Assembly: GCA_039636775.1 (NCBI GenBank)
Contig: CP143429.1
Coordinates: 1,860,001 to 1,924,000, forward strand
From: Micrococcaceae bacterium Sec5.8
GTDB lineage: Bacteria > Actinomycetota > Actinomycetes > Actinomycetales > Micrococcaceae
Direction of reading: 5' to 3'
Length of the DNA: 64,000 nucleotides
A program made the position numbers and the translations under genes. Every line of letters begins with the position of its first letter. Positions within the stretch are counted from its first letter, which is position 1. The notes under the pieces are model-generated. The model made no database searches. It had not been told where the DNA came from and saw only the letters and a list, made by a program, of their open reading frames with translations. Shown in pieces: positions 25,681 to 34,649 of this stretch.

Positions 25681-27090
25681 CTATGGGAGCGTCTGCGGTG
25701 GGGCCGGACCGTCCGCACCGTCACCGGTCCGAGAGTCCTTGGCCCGCTCAACGACGGCCGGCCTGCACAGAAGTTCGATGAGCAGAGTCCCGAGCCCGGC
25801 AAGGACCGCCGTCCAAATCGCAACGGCCGCCGTCGGGAAAGGCCAGAGAACAAGTACCAAGACAGCAGCGCCGATGACGCCGCCCTCAAGGATCCGCCGG
25901 ACGCGGGCCAGCGCGTGTTGCCAGGGTTTGGCTTTGGTTGTTCCGGTCTTTCCGGACAGGTAGTCTCCGGTTCGCGCGACCCCCAGCCTGACCACCTGGG
26001 CGGCGCGGGAGTGGCCGCTCAGCAGCGCAGCCGCCGCAATCAGCACCGCCACCACAAAAACAAACCGCACGCCGGTCCGGAGTGGCGCTACGAGGGCCTC
26101 CACGAGTGTTCCGGCCGCCGCGGAGGAGACTGCCGTTGCCGGAATCGTGCCGAGGAAATAATTGGCCCCAACCGCAATCCCCAGGGCAAGCGCAGCCATG
26201 GCCGCGGCGATGCCTAACCCGACGTCGGAAGTAGCGCGCCGTTTGCGACCTCGTGGCGCCACTGCAATGGCGCCCAGGCCGCTGAACACCGTCAACCAGG
26301 CCAGTACCGGTGCCGTCCGGTCCAGCGTTCTGATGGCCCCGGCCGCCTGACCCAGTTCGGGGGACTGCAGGAGAATGATCTGCGCCTCGACTTCAGGGAT
26401 CCTGGCAGCGATCTCCACTCCTTGTTCAACGAGGAGAGCTTTGACGCCGGCAATGATTTCTTGAGTGGAGACTGTTACGGTGCCGCTCTGGTCAATGCTG
26501 ACGGTGCCCTCCGAGCCGCCCGATACGAGGTTGACTAGCCCCTGGTGCCCCACCCGGTTGACCTGGATCCAGAGATTCTCAAACCCTGGGCCAGCAACGA
26601 ACTTGGAGACGGCGGAATGGATGAGGGCTTTAGTCTGCGACGCAATAGCCGGCGCCAGTCCGGTGAGTGCGGCGGCGGCACGGGGAACGGCAGTGCCCAG
26701 CTCCGCCACTGCATCCCGGGTGATGCCGTCGATGTCTGCTGCGTCGGCGATCTGGGTGGTGACTCTGTTGGCAATCTCTGCTTGGATCGCTGGATCCGAA
26801 GCCAACGGTGCGATAGTGGCGACGTAGCGGTCAGTATCAAGCACCTGGCTGCGGAGGTATAGGGCCGGCACCGCGGCAAAAACCAGGATGGCGGTCAGCC
26901 CCACGAGGAAAAGAGCGATAACCCGGCCAACGACGCCCGGCCCCTTTTTCTCTTCCGCGCCGGTGGGATAGCGGCCGGTCCTTGCGGCAGCATCCCGTTC
27001 GAGCTGCAGGCGGGCAACTTCGGCGCGGAGCCGAAGTACTTCCTCGTTCTCGGCCCTGCCCGGGCTCCCGGCGTCATCGGTGAGCGACAT
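25681..27090 (-). CDS. large membrane protein of unknown function
   Basis: Protein of 469 aa. A coiled-coil-like N-terminus (ENEEVLRLRAEVARLQLERD) precedes a first helix GRVIALFLVGLTAILVFAAV. A long extracytoplasmic domain follows (about 75-270, with YVATIAPLASDPAIQAEIAN). Three to four C-terminal helices end the protein. This layout recurs in actinobacterial proteins without a known role. The ATG at 27090 is preferred because the upstream extension is only Arg-rich noise. Confidence 0.7.
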   Translation of the reverse strand: MSLTDDAGSPGRAENEEVLRLRAEVARLQLERDAAARTGRYPTGAEEKKGPGVVGRVIALFLVGLTAILVFAAVPALYLRSQVLDTDRYVATIAPLASDPAIQAEIANRVTTQIADAADIDGITRDAVAELGTAVPRAAAALTGLAPAIASQTKALIHSAVSKFVAGPGFENLWIQVNRVGHQGLVNLVSGGSEGTVSIDQSGTVTVSTQEIIAGVKALLVEQGVEIAARIPEVEAQIILLQSPELGQAAGAIRTLDRTAPVLAWLTVFSGLGAIAVAPRGRKRRATSDVGLGIAAAMAALALGIAVGANYFLGTIPATAVSSAAAGTLVEALVAPLRTGVRFVFVVAVLIAAAALLSGHSRAAQVVRLGVARTGDYLSGKTGTTKAKPWQHALARVRRILEGGVIGAAVLVLVLWPFPTAAVAIWTAVLAGLGTLLIELLCRPAVVERAKDSRTGDGADGPAPPQTLP

Positions 27091-27366
27091 CTGAGCCCTC
27101 CGCACGCGCGGCGCACGAATCCGGCCGCGCGGCGCACGAAGCAGCCGCCGATTGATTGGCCGGTTCATGCAGCCCGGTCCGGCCACCTCTGGTACATGGC
27201 ATCGGAGGATCCCCTGTCTGAGTGTTCAGAGCGTTTCGTGGCGACGCCGACTACTGGGACAGCGAGGGCGGCGGTGTTGTGTTATTGTCCCGACGGAGCA
27301 TCATCCCCGCCCCATCCGTCCGAGGTGATCTGCGGTTGCGGCACCGGATGTTCGGAGAAGCGACAG

Positions 27367-27927
27367 TCATTTGCGCAAACTCCGCCGCGCTGTGAAGAAG
27401 GCGGCCTTCGCAACCAGGACCAGGGCGCCCAGCCCGGCGATCATCTGGATCGTAACGACTGCCCGCGCGAGCTGGCTGACGGGAGTGATGTCCCCGTACC
27501 CTACGGTGGCGAACGTGACAGTCGTGAAATACAGTGCGTCCAACCGGTTCAGAGGCTCGGTGAACGCGGATGGGTCTGTTGCGGACATCGACGTGTAGAG
27601 CAAAGCGAAGAGACAAAGAAACATCAGGATGGTCTCCACGACGGCTTCGGCCGCGCGGACCTGGGGTACTTCTGCGCTGCTGATCATGCGCAGTTGAAGA
27701 GCCAAGGCGCTGAGAAACACGAGCAGGACACCCATCAGGCGGATCCATGCCGCAGCGGGGTTGTCGTCGTTGAAACCGTTCACCGGCAGGGTGCTGTAAA
27801 ACCAAAGGATCAATGCCAGAAAGGCGACGAGCCGCAGGATTGTAACTATGACGACGTGGCGCCGGGTGGTCCTATCGAGCTGACGGACAAACACCGGACC
27901 TTTCCGGCTCTCCTGCATAGCGGCCAT
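27367..27927 (-). CDS. potassium channel (2-TM ion-channel domain)
   Basis: Protein of 186 aa with two N-terminal hydrophobic segments and a C-terminal pore module. The pore reads ALYFTTVTFATVGYGDITPV, with the K+ selectivity filter TVGYGD at about 141-146, followed by the inner helix VVTIQMIAGLGALVLVAKAA. No RCK/TrkA-N regulatory domain follows, so gating must lie elsewhere. It likely forms a tetrameric K+ channel. It diverges from the LuxR-type regulator gene. Confidence 0.9.
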   Translation of the reverse strand: MAAMQESRKGPVFVRQLDRTTRRHVVIVTILRLVAFLALILWFYSTLPVNGFNDDNPAAAWIRLMGVLLVFLSALALQLRMISSAEVPQVRAAEAVVETILMFLCLFALLYTSMSATDPSAFTEPLNRLDALYFTTVTFATVGYGDITPVSQLARAVVTIQMIAGLGALVLVAKAAFFTARRSLRK

Positions 27928-28058
27928 GCCTGATGTTACCGCCGTTCCCAGGCTCCGCGCCCTTCACGGCGGCGGTAGCCGAAAGCGTTTTCCCGCCGTC
28001 ATGTGACGCTGCCACAAGGACCAAATGGCACTGTCCGGCCGACGTGCACATCCCTACG

Positions 28059-30701
28059 ATGAATGCCGTGGTACAGCCGAAGATCTCCGCAGGGGTCCAT
28101 GGTCCGCGGTCTAGAATCCGGCCGCCCCTGCGCGCCCAGGGGGCCTTGGAACGTCCGCGCCTCGAAGATGCTGTGACCGCTGCCACGGATTCCCACAGGG
28201 TCACCGTCGTTGCGGCGCCAGCCGGCTACGGCAAGTCCACGCTCCTGGGTGATTGGGTGCGCAATAGCGATCTGCCGTGCGGGTGGTTGGCGCTGGACCG
28301 GTTCGACACCCAACCAGCCCGGCTCTTTCATGGAGTTGTTGGGGCGATCCAGGCCGCAGCAAGCCCGCAGCCGTTGCCGGGCAACGATGCCCTGCTGGCG
28401 CTGAGCCAAAATCTCGCCCTCGACCGGGCGGCGTCCTATGACCTCTTGCTCGGCGCACTTGAGCAACTCACCGAGCCGGTGGTGCTGGTCATCGATGATG
28501 TCCACCTTGCCGGCCCCGGACTTTCCAGCGGAATCGTCGGCGTGCTCGCAGCCTCCGCGCCGCCGGCGTTGCGTCTGGTTCTCTCCGGGCGCGGCCACCC
28601 CGCTATCCAGTTGGAGAAGCTCCGGTATGGGGAAGGCCTCGGCGAGGTGGGCGGCGCCGAGCTCGCATTCACACGCGCGGAGGTCGCCATGTTGGCTCAC
28701 GCCCTGGGACACGATGACAACGTCGAGGCCGGATCCCTCTGGGGGATGACTGCCGGTTGGCCGGTCGCGGTCCACGCAGGTCTGAGCTCCTTATCGCCGG
28801 TAAGCAACCTGCCCGGTCGGATCCCCGGCTTCACGACAGACCACCTGCGTCTTGCCGATTACATCGCTGAGGAGGTCCTTGACCAATTGGACCCGTCCCT
28901 GGCGGACTTCATCCTTCGAGCCACCACGTGCAATCGGCTGGGCCGGGGGCTCGCCGTCGAACTGCAGGACGGGCCCGACGGAGGCAGGCGGCTGGAAGCT
29001 TGCCTTCGCGACGGTCTGTTCATCGAGGAGCACGAGCGCCAGGACGGTGAATCCCTCTACCGCTGGCACGGCCTATTTGCGGCGCAGTGCAGGCGGATAC
29101 TGGAGCGGAGGGACCCGGTTCTCGCCGAAACCCTGCACAGTGTGGCCGCACGCCACTTCGAGGACGCCGACGTGACGGAATGCCTGATGCAGGCGCGGCA
29201 GGGGCATGCTCCGGCGGTAGCTGTCGAGTCGCTGGGACGGCACTGGCTTGCATTTTTGCTGCAGAATGGCGCGGAGGCCCTCGAGAAAACGTGCCGGGAC
29301 CTGCCAGCCCCGTGGTGCGAAGACCCTGAAGTGTTGATGATCAGGTCGGTCTGCCGCACCCTGGACGGCGACCAGCCTGCCGCCTCGGAACTCACCCGCT
29401 TTGCCCTGACACGCACCTCCACGCTGGATTCGGTTCGCCGCCGGATATTTGATCAGTGCCGGGCGCTTTTTGAGCCCGTCACAGCGGATGGAAATAGCCA
29501 TCTGCGCGTCCCGGCTGCCGACGTCGGTTCATATGCCGAGGTCACATCGGATGGCCGTACCACCGGTTCCACCGGACTATTCCTCGCAGCCCAGGCCGAA
29601 TTCCGGTTGCACCGGGTGGCGGACCAGGCCACCGTCCTGTTGCAGTCCGGTGCGGAGGCAGGCGCCGAAAGACGCCTGGAGGCTCTGGAAGCCGGCTCCA
29701 AGGGAGAACTTGCCCTGGCTTGGGTGGCGGCCGGTGATGTGACCGTCGCCGACGACGAAGCGACGCAGGCGCTCGAGATCGCGGACGGGCTGGGCTCACA
29801 GGAGCACATGGCGGCGGCCTGGCTGGCCCGCGGAATCGTGTTTTATTGGCGGGACGAGTTAAAGGGCGCGCGGGCTCACCTTGCCAAGGCCCGGCGGCTG
29901 GGAGGCGCAGACTTCCCGATAGCGCCGTTGGGCGTCGTCTACAGGGTCCTGGTTGACTGCGCCCTTGGGGACCGAACCCATCTTGCGGAGTCAACCGCGG
30001 CGTTGGAAGCCCACCACGATCGGGGGCTCTTCGGTGGGTCCTGGCACGCCTTCCACACCGTCGCGAAGGCGAAGATCGCCGAAGCCGGGGGTGACCTGGC
30101 GGGCGCTTTGGTGATTATCCAGCCTCTGGGCGCCGGCGGACATGCGCCTCTGGTGGACGCACTTCTGGCTGAACTCCTGCGTCGAGCAGGCGACGCAGAG
30201 GCCGCCCAACGCTGCACCCAAGCTGTGACAGACCGGTCTCGCAATCGGTATATCGATGCGAGCTTGAGCTTGACGGAGGCGCTCCTTGCCCACGGGAACG
30301 GGGACCAGGCGCTGGTTCACGAGCGGATTGAACATGCCGCCCATCGGGCCGAACCCCAGGCAATCCTCCTGCCATTCGCCGAGCGGAGCGACGAGCTGGC
30401 GGAGCTGCTGATCCGGCACGCTGTTTGGGGCACCGCCCACGAAGCGTTCATTGCAGCGCGGGTGGCACGCCACGCACAAGCCCACCAACACCTCCGGAAC
30501 CGTTCCTATTGGACGCTCACGGACCGTGAACGGGAAGTGCTGGCATACATGCGGTCTGTCATGACGGCGGCCGAAATTGCCGAAGCGCTGTACATTTCCG
30601 TGAACACGGTCAAAACGCATGAGCGGTCTATTTACCGCAAACTCGGCGCAGCGGGGCGTCGCGATGCCCTGAAAACGGCGGCGGAGCGGGGGATCGTCTA
30701 A
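28059..30701 (+). CDS. MalT-like LuxR-family regulator (large ATP-binding)
   Basis: Protein of about 880 aa. An N-terminal STAND-type ATPase carries the P-loop VVAAPAGYGKSTLLGDWV and a Walker B segment PVVLVIDDVHLAGPG. The middle is tetratricopeptide-like helical repeats. The C-terminus is a LuxR helix-turn-helix: LTDREREVLAYMRSVMTAAE, then IAEALYISVNTVKTHERSIY. Such proteins switch on genes after binding an inducer; the inducer is unknown. Two starts are close: ATG 28059 and GTG 28068. TACGAT lies seven bases before the GTG, which would be leaderless. SHOCT copy 3 and cardiolipin synthase follow on the same strand and are possible targets. Confidence 0.9.
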   Translation: MNAVVQPKISAGVHGPRSRIRPPLRAQGALERPRLEDAVTAATDSHRVTVVAAPAGYGKSTLLGDWVRNSDLPCGWLALDRFDTQPARLFHGVVGAIQAAASPQPLPGNDALLALSQNLALDRAASYDLLLGALEQLTEPVVLVIDDVHLAGPGLSSGIVGVLAASAPPALRLVLSGRGHPAIQLEKLRYGEGLGEVGGAELAFTRAEVAMLAHALGHDDNVEAGSLWGMTAGWPVAVHAGLSSLSPVSNLPGRIPGFTTDHLRLADYIAEEVLDQLDPSLADFILRATTCNRLGRGLAVELQDGPDGGRRLEACLRDGLFIEEHERQDGESLYRWHGLFAAQCRRILERRDPVLAETLHSVAARHFEDADVTECLMQARQGHAPAVAVESLGRHWLAFLLQNGAEALEKTCRDLPAPWCEDPEVLMIRSVCRTLDGDQPAASELTRFALTRTSTLDSVRRRIFDQCRALFEPVTADGNSHLRVPAADVGSYAEVTSDGRTTGSTGLFLAAQAEFRLHRVADQATVLLQSGAEAGAERRLEALEAGSKGELALAWVAAGDVTVADDEATQALEIADGLGSQEHMAAAWLARGIVFYWRDELKGARAHLAKARRLGGADFPIAPLGVVYRVLVDCALGDRTHLAESTAALEAHHDRGLFGGSWHAFHTVAKAKIAEAGGDLAGALVIIQPLGAGGHAPLVDALLAELLRRAGDAEAAQRCTQAVTDRSRNRYIDASLSLTEALLAHGNGDQALVHERIEHAAHRAEPQAILLPFAERSDELAELLIRHAVWGTAHEAFIAARVARHAQAHQHLRNRSYWTLTDREREVLAYMRSVMTAAEIAEALYISVNTVKTHERSIYRKLGAAGRRDALKTAAERGIV

Positions 30702-30825
30702 AGCCGGTTGGGGCAGTTGTCCTTGCTGTACCGGTGTCATCGAATTCATCCGCTGGGGGTGAGGTGGACGGCGGACGTTGGCCGAACACTGAATACGCCA
30801 CACCATTGGAAGGCGGGACAACCAC

Positions 30826-31212
30826 ATGAGCTACTGGGCGAATGGGTGGGATATCTTCTGGTGGTTCCTGACGGCGTCTATCCTCTTTGTTTTCCTTTTC
30901 GGCCTGTTTGCCGTTGCCGGCGACCTCATCCGGGACCAGGGTATGAACGGGTGGTGGAAGGCGGTGTGGATCTTTTTCCTGGCATTCCTGCCCCTTCTCA
31001 CCCTGCTGGTCTACGTGATTACGCGCGGTGACGGCATGGCGGAGCGCTCCATGGAACGGGCCCGGCGGGACCAGGAGGCCGCCACTGCGGATATCCGCAG
31101 GGCCACGGCACCGAGCCCAACCGAGGAGATCTCCAAGGCGAAGGCACTTCTGGACGCGGGAACCATTAGCACGGAAGAATTCGGAAAAATCAAGAGCCGG
31201 GTGCTCGTCTGA
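30826..31212 (+). CDS. SHOCT/PLDc_N small membrane protein (copy 3)
   Basis: Protein of 128 aa, the closest relative of copy 1: MSYWANGWDIFWWFLTASIL, second helix AVWIFFLAFLPLLTLLVYVI ending in TRGDGM, SHOCT tail EEISKAKALLDAGTISTEEF, then GKIKSRVL. Its second helix resembles the PLDc_N segment, and the next gene, 67 bp downstream on the same strand, is cardiolipin synthase, which carries its own PLDc_N. This suggests a membrane partner of phospholipid synthesis, but only by context. Confidence 0.85.
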   Translation: MSYWANGWDIFWWFLTASILFVFLFGLFAVAGDLIRDQGMNGWWKAVWIFFLAFLPLLTLLVYVITRGDGMAERSMERARRDQEAATADIRRATAPSPTEEISKAKALLDAGTISTEEFGKIKSRVLV

Positions 31213-31279
31213 ACGCGCCGGCGGTCCAGCCAAGCCAGAGCGCCTGCGTCGTTCCCGGCGGAGAGGGCCGGGCGTAGCG

Positions 31280-32746
31280 GTGGGAGAGTTTCTTCGGCAC
31301 CCGGAAACGATCGCTGCCCTGCTGCTGGCGGCCCATGTCTTCCTCGTGGCGGCGGCAGCCGTCCTCGTCTCGGTAAACCGCCGTCCTGCTTCCGCCATCG
31401 CTTGGATTCTCGCCATTATTTTCATCCCGCTACTCGGCGCCATCACATTCTTTTTCGTCGGGTACGCCAAACTGCCCAAGAGCCGCCGGGACAAACAACG
31501 CGAGGTCAATGCTCTGGTCCTTTCCCGGACGGCGGGAAGCCCGGTAGTCAGCAGCGGCCACGACTGGCCGGAGTGGCTGCATTCGGCGGTCGCGTTGAAC
31601 AACAACCTGGGGGCGCTGCCCATGGTCCGGGGCAACAGCGCTGAACTGTTACCTGACTACAACGGGGCCTTCGACGCCATGATCGCGGACATCGATATGG
31701 CCAGGGAGTACGTGCACGTGGAGTTCTACATTCTGGTGCTTGATCCAACCACGCTCCCGTTTTTCCAAGCTCTGGCGCGCGCCGCCGCACGCGGCGTGGC
31801 CGTTCGGGTGCTGTCCGATGATCTCGCCGGGCTAATGTTTCCGGGCCGGAAGGAAACCGTAAACTATCTCCAGGAGATCGGAGCCGAATACCACCCGATG
31901 CTGCCCCTGCGGCCGTTCCGGGGGCAGTGGCAGCGGCCGGACCTGCGCAATCACCGGAAAATTGTGGTGATCGACGGCCGCGTCGGGTTCACCGGGTCCC
32001 AGAACCTCATCGACGCCAGCTACAACAAGAAAAGCAACCTAAAGCGCGGCCTCCAGTGGCACGAGCTGATGATGCGCGCCGAGGGCCCCATGGTCCGCGA
32101 GCTCGACGCGGTGTTCGCAACGGACTGGTACAGCGAGACGGACGTACTGCTGTCGCTGGATTCAAGCTCCGCAGCCGCCGGCCAGGGTCCGGCGGTCATT
32201 GATGCCCAGGTGCTCCCCAGCGGTCCCAGCTTCGATAATGACAATAATCTCAAGCTGTACGCCACCCTCATCCACAAGGCTGAACGACGGATTAGTATCA
32301 CCAGTCCCTACTTCGTTCCGGAGGAATCCATCCTGATGGCCATTGTCACAGCCGCCGCGCGGGGGCTGAGCGTAGAGCTCTTCGTCTCCGAAGTGGGGGA
32401 CCAGAGCATGGTCTACCACGCGCAGCGTTCCTACTACGAGGCGCTGCTCCGGGCCGGCGTCAGGATCTACCTCTACCGTGCCCCGAAGGTGCTGCATTCC
32501 AAGCACTTCACTATCGATGAGGAGGTAGCCGTCATTGGGTCCAGCAACATGGACATCCGCTCCTTCACCCTGAACATGGAGGTATCGGTACTCGTCCACG
32601 GCAGGACGTTCGTGGACGCCGTCCGCGAAATAGAAGACGGCTACCGGGCCAACAGCCGTGAACTGGAACTCACAGACTGGACCCGGAGGCCCGTCTCGCA
32701 AAAGGCGTTCGATAACTTGGCGCGCCTCACGGCGTCCCTCCAGTGA
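31280..32746 (+). CDS. cls: cardiolipin synthase (phospholipase D superfamily)
   Basis: Membrane enzyme of about 488 aa joining phosphatidyl groups to make cardiolipin. Two N-terminal helices form the PLDc_N region (IAALLLAAHVFLVAAAAVLV and SAIAWILAIIFIPLLGAITF). Two PLD catalytic motifs follow: NHRKIVVIDGRVGFTGSQN and HSKHFTIDEEVAVIGSSN, each with the H-x-K and D pattern. The first motif is HRK, as in other Cls proteins. The start is taken as GTG 31280; the frame extends upstream through the SHOCT gene in another reading but that is not coding. GGAGAGG lies about 13 bases before the GTG. Confidence 0.93.
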   Translation: MGEFLRHPETIAALLLAAHVFLVAAAAVLVSVNRRPASAIAWILAIIFIPLLGAITFFFVGYAKLPKSRRDKQREVNALVLSRTAGSPVVSSGHDWPEWLHSAVALNNNLGALPMVRGNSAELLPDYNGAFDAMIADIDMAREYVHVEFYILVLDPTTLPFFQALARAAARGVAVRVLSDDLAGLMFPGRKETVNYLQEIGAEYHPMLPLRPFRGQWQRPDLRNHRKIVVIDGRVGFTGSQNLIDASYNKKSNLKRGLQWHELMMRAEGPMVRELDAVFATDWYSETDVLLSLDSSSAAAGQGPAVIDAQVLPSGPSFDNDNNLKLYATLIHKAERRISITSPYFVPEESILMAIVTAAARGLSVELFVSEVGDQSMVYHAQRSYYEALLRAGVRIYLYRAPKVLHSKHFTIDEEVAVIGSSNMDIRSFTLNMEVSVLVHGRTFVDAVREIEDGYRANSRELELTDWTRRPVSQKAFDNLARLTASLQ

Positions 32747-32884
32747 CGTCCTGCCGGCGGACGACCACTTCGCACCCCTTTTCTGCGCTGCCCGCCGGGC
32801 CGGCCGCAGCATCGGCTGCGAGGAGTACAATCAATTCTGCAATTGCTCCGACATACCAAGGCCGGGCGGTTTGACGACCAAGGA

Positions 32885-33076
32885 TTATTCCGGCTTGTAC
32901 CAGTTCCGGGAGTCGCTGAGGCCGCAGGCCTGACGGCTGCATTGCCGGGCGCTTACCCTCCAGTCCGGTTGGCTGGAGGTTGCTGCGCGTACGTCTTTCC
33001 AGATCGGAATCACCCTCGAGCCGCATTCACCGCAAAGCGGCTCCACGTGAGCGCGTCTCTGCGCTTTGTTCATCAT
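32885..33076 (-). CDS. possible 63-aa zinc-ribbon-like small protein
   Basis: An ATGATG at 33076 is preceded by a strong GGGGGG ribosome binding site. The protein MMNKAQRRAHVEPLCGECGS, then RQCSRQACGLSDSRNWYKPE, has paired cysteines CGEC and CSRQAC, a pattern compatible with a small zinc-binding fold. I know no named family. It lies in the otherwise gene-free 32747-33281 stretch between cardiolipin synthase and DUF4193, where I see nothing else. Confidence 0.45.
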   Translation of the reverse strand: MMNKAQRRAHVEPLCGECGSRVIPIWKDVRAATSSQPDWRVSARQCSRQACGLSDSRNWYKPE

Positions 33077-33281
33077 GTCCCCCCAAAGAAACTCCCAGAA
33101 ATATAGCCCTAATCCAACGACTGTACAAATTGAATCCGGCTAAGGCTGCCCGTTTTACGGCCAGTCGGGATCCTCCCCCGGGGTGCGGCCCCCATGGGTC
33201 CCGCGGCGCAGGGAATACCGGAGCAGTCCCGTCTGTTGATGTCTATCCCAGTAGCAAATCGAAGAAGAGAGATACACCCCA

Positions 33282-33584
33282 GTGGCAACCGATTACGATG
33301 AAGTACGCTCCGACGTCAAGGAATCGCAGGACAGGTCCTTGGAGGCGCTGCAATCCGAGAACGCACCAGACGCCCGCAGTGTTGTGCGTGACCTGGACGA
33401 GGCCGATTCGCTGGACGGTTCTATCGCCCCGGGCGGAGAATTCGTTGCCGAGGAACTGATCGTTCAGGTCATCCCGCAGGCAGAGGACGAGTTCACCTGC
33501 TACTCCTGTTTCCTGGTCCGGCACCGCTCACAGATCGCGCGCGAAAAAGACGGCCACGCTTATTGCATCGATTGTGAAGGCTGA
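33282..33584 (+). CDS. DUF4193 protein (copy 1)
   Basis: Protein of 100 aa of the actinobacterial DUF4193 family: ATDYDEVRSDVKESQDRSLE, an acidic middle, then DEFTCYSCFLVRHRSQIARE and HAYCIDCEG. Two CxxC pairs form a probable zinc ribbon. Mycobacterial relatives are conserved but of unknown role. The start is GTG 33282 with GAAGAAGAGAG upstream. A paralogue lies at 46217-46519. Confidence 0.9.
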   Translation: MATDYDEVRSDVKESQDRSLEALQSENAPDARSVVRDLDEADSLDGSIAPGGEFVAEELIVQVIPQAEDEFTCYSCFLVRHRSQIAREKDGHAYCIDCEG

Positions 33585-33651
33585 CCGGAGGCAACCGTCG
33601 GGGACGGCGTCTGAGGCCCCTGAAGCCCTGTGACGAAATCGCCCCGGATTC

Positions 33652-33657
33652 TACAAT
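33652..33657 (+). promoter_or_regulatory. candidate promoter, leaderless start
   Basis: TACAAT lies six bases before the ATG at 33664. TGTGAC at 33629-33634 is 17 bases upstream of it and could serve as -35. There is no ribosome binding site. This is the clearest leaderless promoter in the window. Confidence 0.55.
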
Positions 33658-33663
33658 CGGTGC

Positions 33664-34626
33664 ATGACCGTTGTGGACTGGCTGCTCGATTCTGATCCCG
33701 CGCTTCGCTGGCAGGTGCTACGTGACCTGGCCGGCGCATCAGGCGACGTGGTCGCGGCGGAGCGCGCACGCGTGGTCACAGCGGGCTGGGGGGCCCGGAT
33801 GCTGGCGTTGCGCGGGGACGATGGCCAGTGGGCCGGGGGTGCCTACTTTCCTTCGCTCCGGGAAGGCCCCGACGTCGGAACCCCCAACGACGGCAGCCAG
33901 CCCTGGACAGCCACCACCTATTGCCTCCTGCAGTTGCGCGACTTCGGGGCCGACCCCGGGAGTCCGCAGCTGCGCAACACCGCTGCGCTCGTGCGGGACA
34001 ACTGCCGTTGGGAGGAAGGCGGACAACCTTATTTCAGCGGCGAGGTTGAGCCCTGCATCAACGGCATGGTGGTGGCGCTCGGCGCCTACTTCGGTCAGGA
34101 CGTGGAGGGCGTGGTCGCGCGGCTGCTCGGAGACCAGCTTGACGACGGCGGGTGGAACTGCTGGGCGGAGTACGGCGCGGTGGTCTCTTCGGTAGCGACC
34201 ACGCTGAACGTGCTTGAGGGGTTGCTTGCGCAGGAACAGGCAACAGGCGGTTCCGCCGAATCCGCGGCGGCCCGCCGGCGCGCTGAGGAGTATCTGCTCG
34301 AACGGCGGCTCTTTCGGCGCCAGAGCACGGCGGAGATTATTGACCCCCGCTGGCTGGAGTTCAGCTACCCGAACCGATGGCACTACGACGTCCTGCGGGC
34401 CCTCGATTACTTCCGGTCCGCGGGGGACCCGCCCGATCCGCGGCTGGCCGAGGCAATCGGGCTGCTTCGCTCCAAACGGCGGCCGGACGGCACCTGGCTG
34501 TTGGAGAATACCCATCCAGGGCAGATCCATTTCGAGCTGGAGGATGGCGACGGCCACCCCAGCCGGTGGAACACCTTCCGGGCGCTTCGGGTCCTCAAGT
34601 GGTCCGAGAACGGCGCGGTCCCGTAG
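33664..34626 (+). CDS. alpha/alpha-barrel protein, terpenoid-cyclase-like fold
   Basis: Protein of 320 aa built from helical repeats with GDDGQWAGGAYFPSL, LGDQLDDGGWNCWAEYG and LLRSKRRPDGTWLLENT. The recurring (D/G)G-x-W pattern matches the QW-type repeats of squalene/terpenoid cyclases and prenyltransferase subunits. No DxDD catalytic motif is visible, so I do not call it a cyclase. The family is widespread in actinobacteria without known function. Expression appears leaderless. Confidence 0.65.
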   Translation: MTVVDWLLDSDPALRWQVLRDLAGASGDVVAAERARVVTAGWGARMLALRGDDGQWAGGAYFPSLREGPDVGTPNDGSQPWTATTYCLLQLRDFGADPGSPQLRNTAALVRDNCRWEEGGQPYFSGEVEPCINGMVVALGAYFGQDVEGVVARLLGDQLDDGGWNCWAEYGAVVSSVATTLNVLEGLLAQEQATGGSAESAAARRRAEEYLLERRLFRRQSTAEIIDPRWLEFSYPNRWHYDVLRALDYFRSAGDPPDPRLAEAIGLLRSKRRPDGTWLLENTHPGQIHFELEDGDGHPSRWNTFRALRVLKWSENGAVP

Positions 34627-34649
34627 ACCTGCCGGCGCGCCGGCAGGTC
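34626..34649. terminator. perfect 24-bp palindrome between convergent genes
   Basis: The left half GACCTGCCGGCG is followed without gap by its exact reverse complement. The palindrome fills the space between the stop codon of the terpenoid-cyclase-like gene and the stop codon of the YegP-like gene. It probably works as a bidirectional stem terminator, although it has no U tract and no loop beyond the apical bases. Confidence 0.7.
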
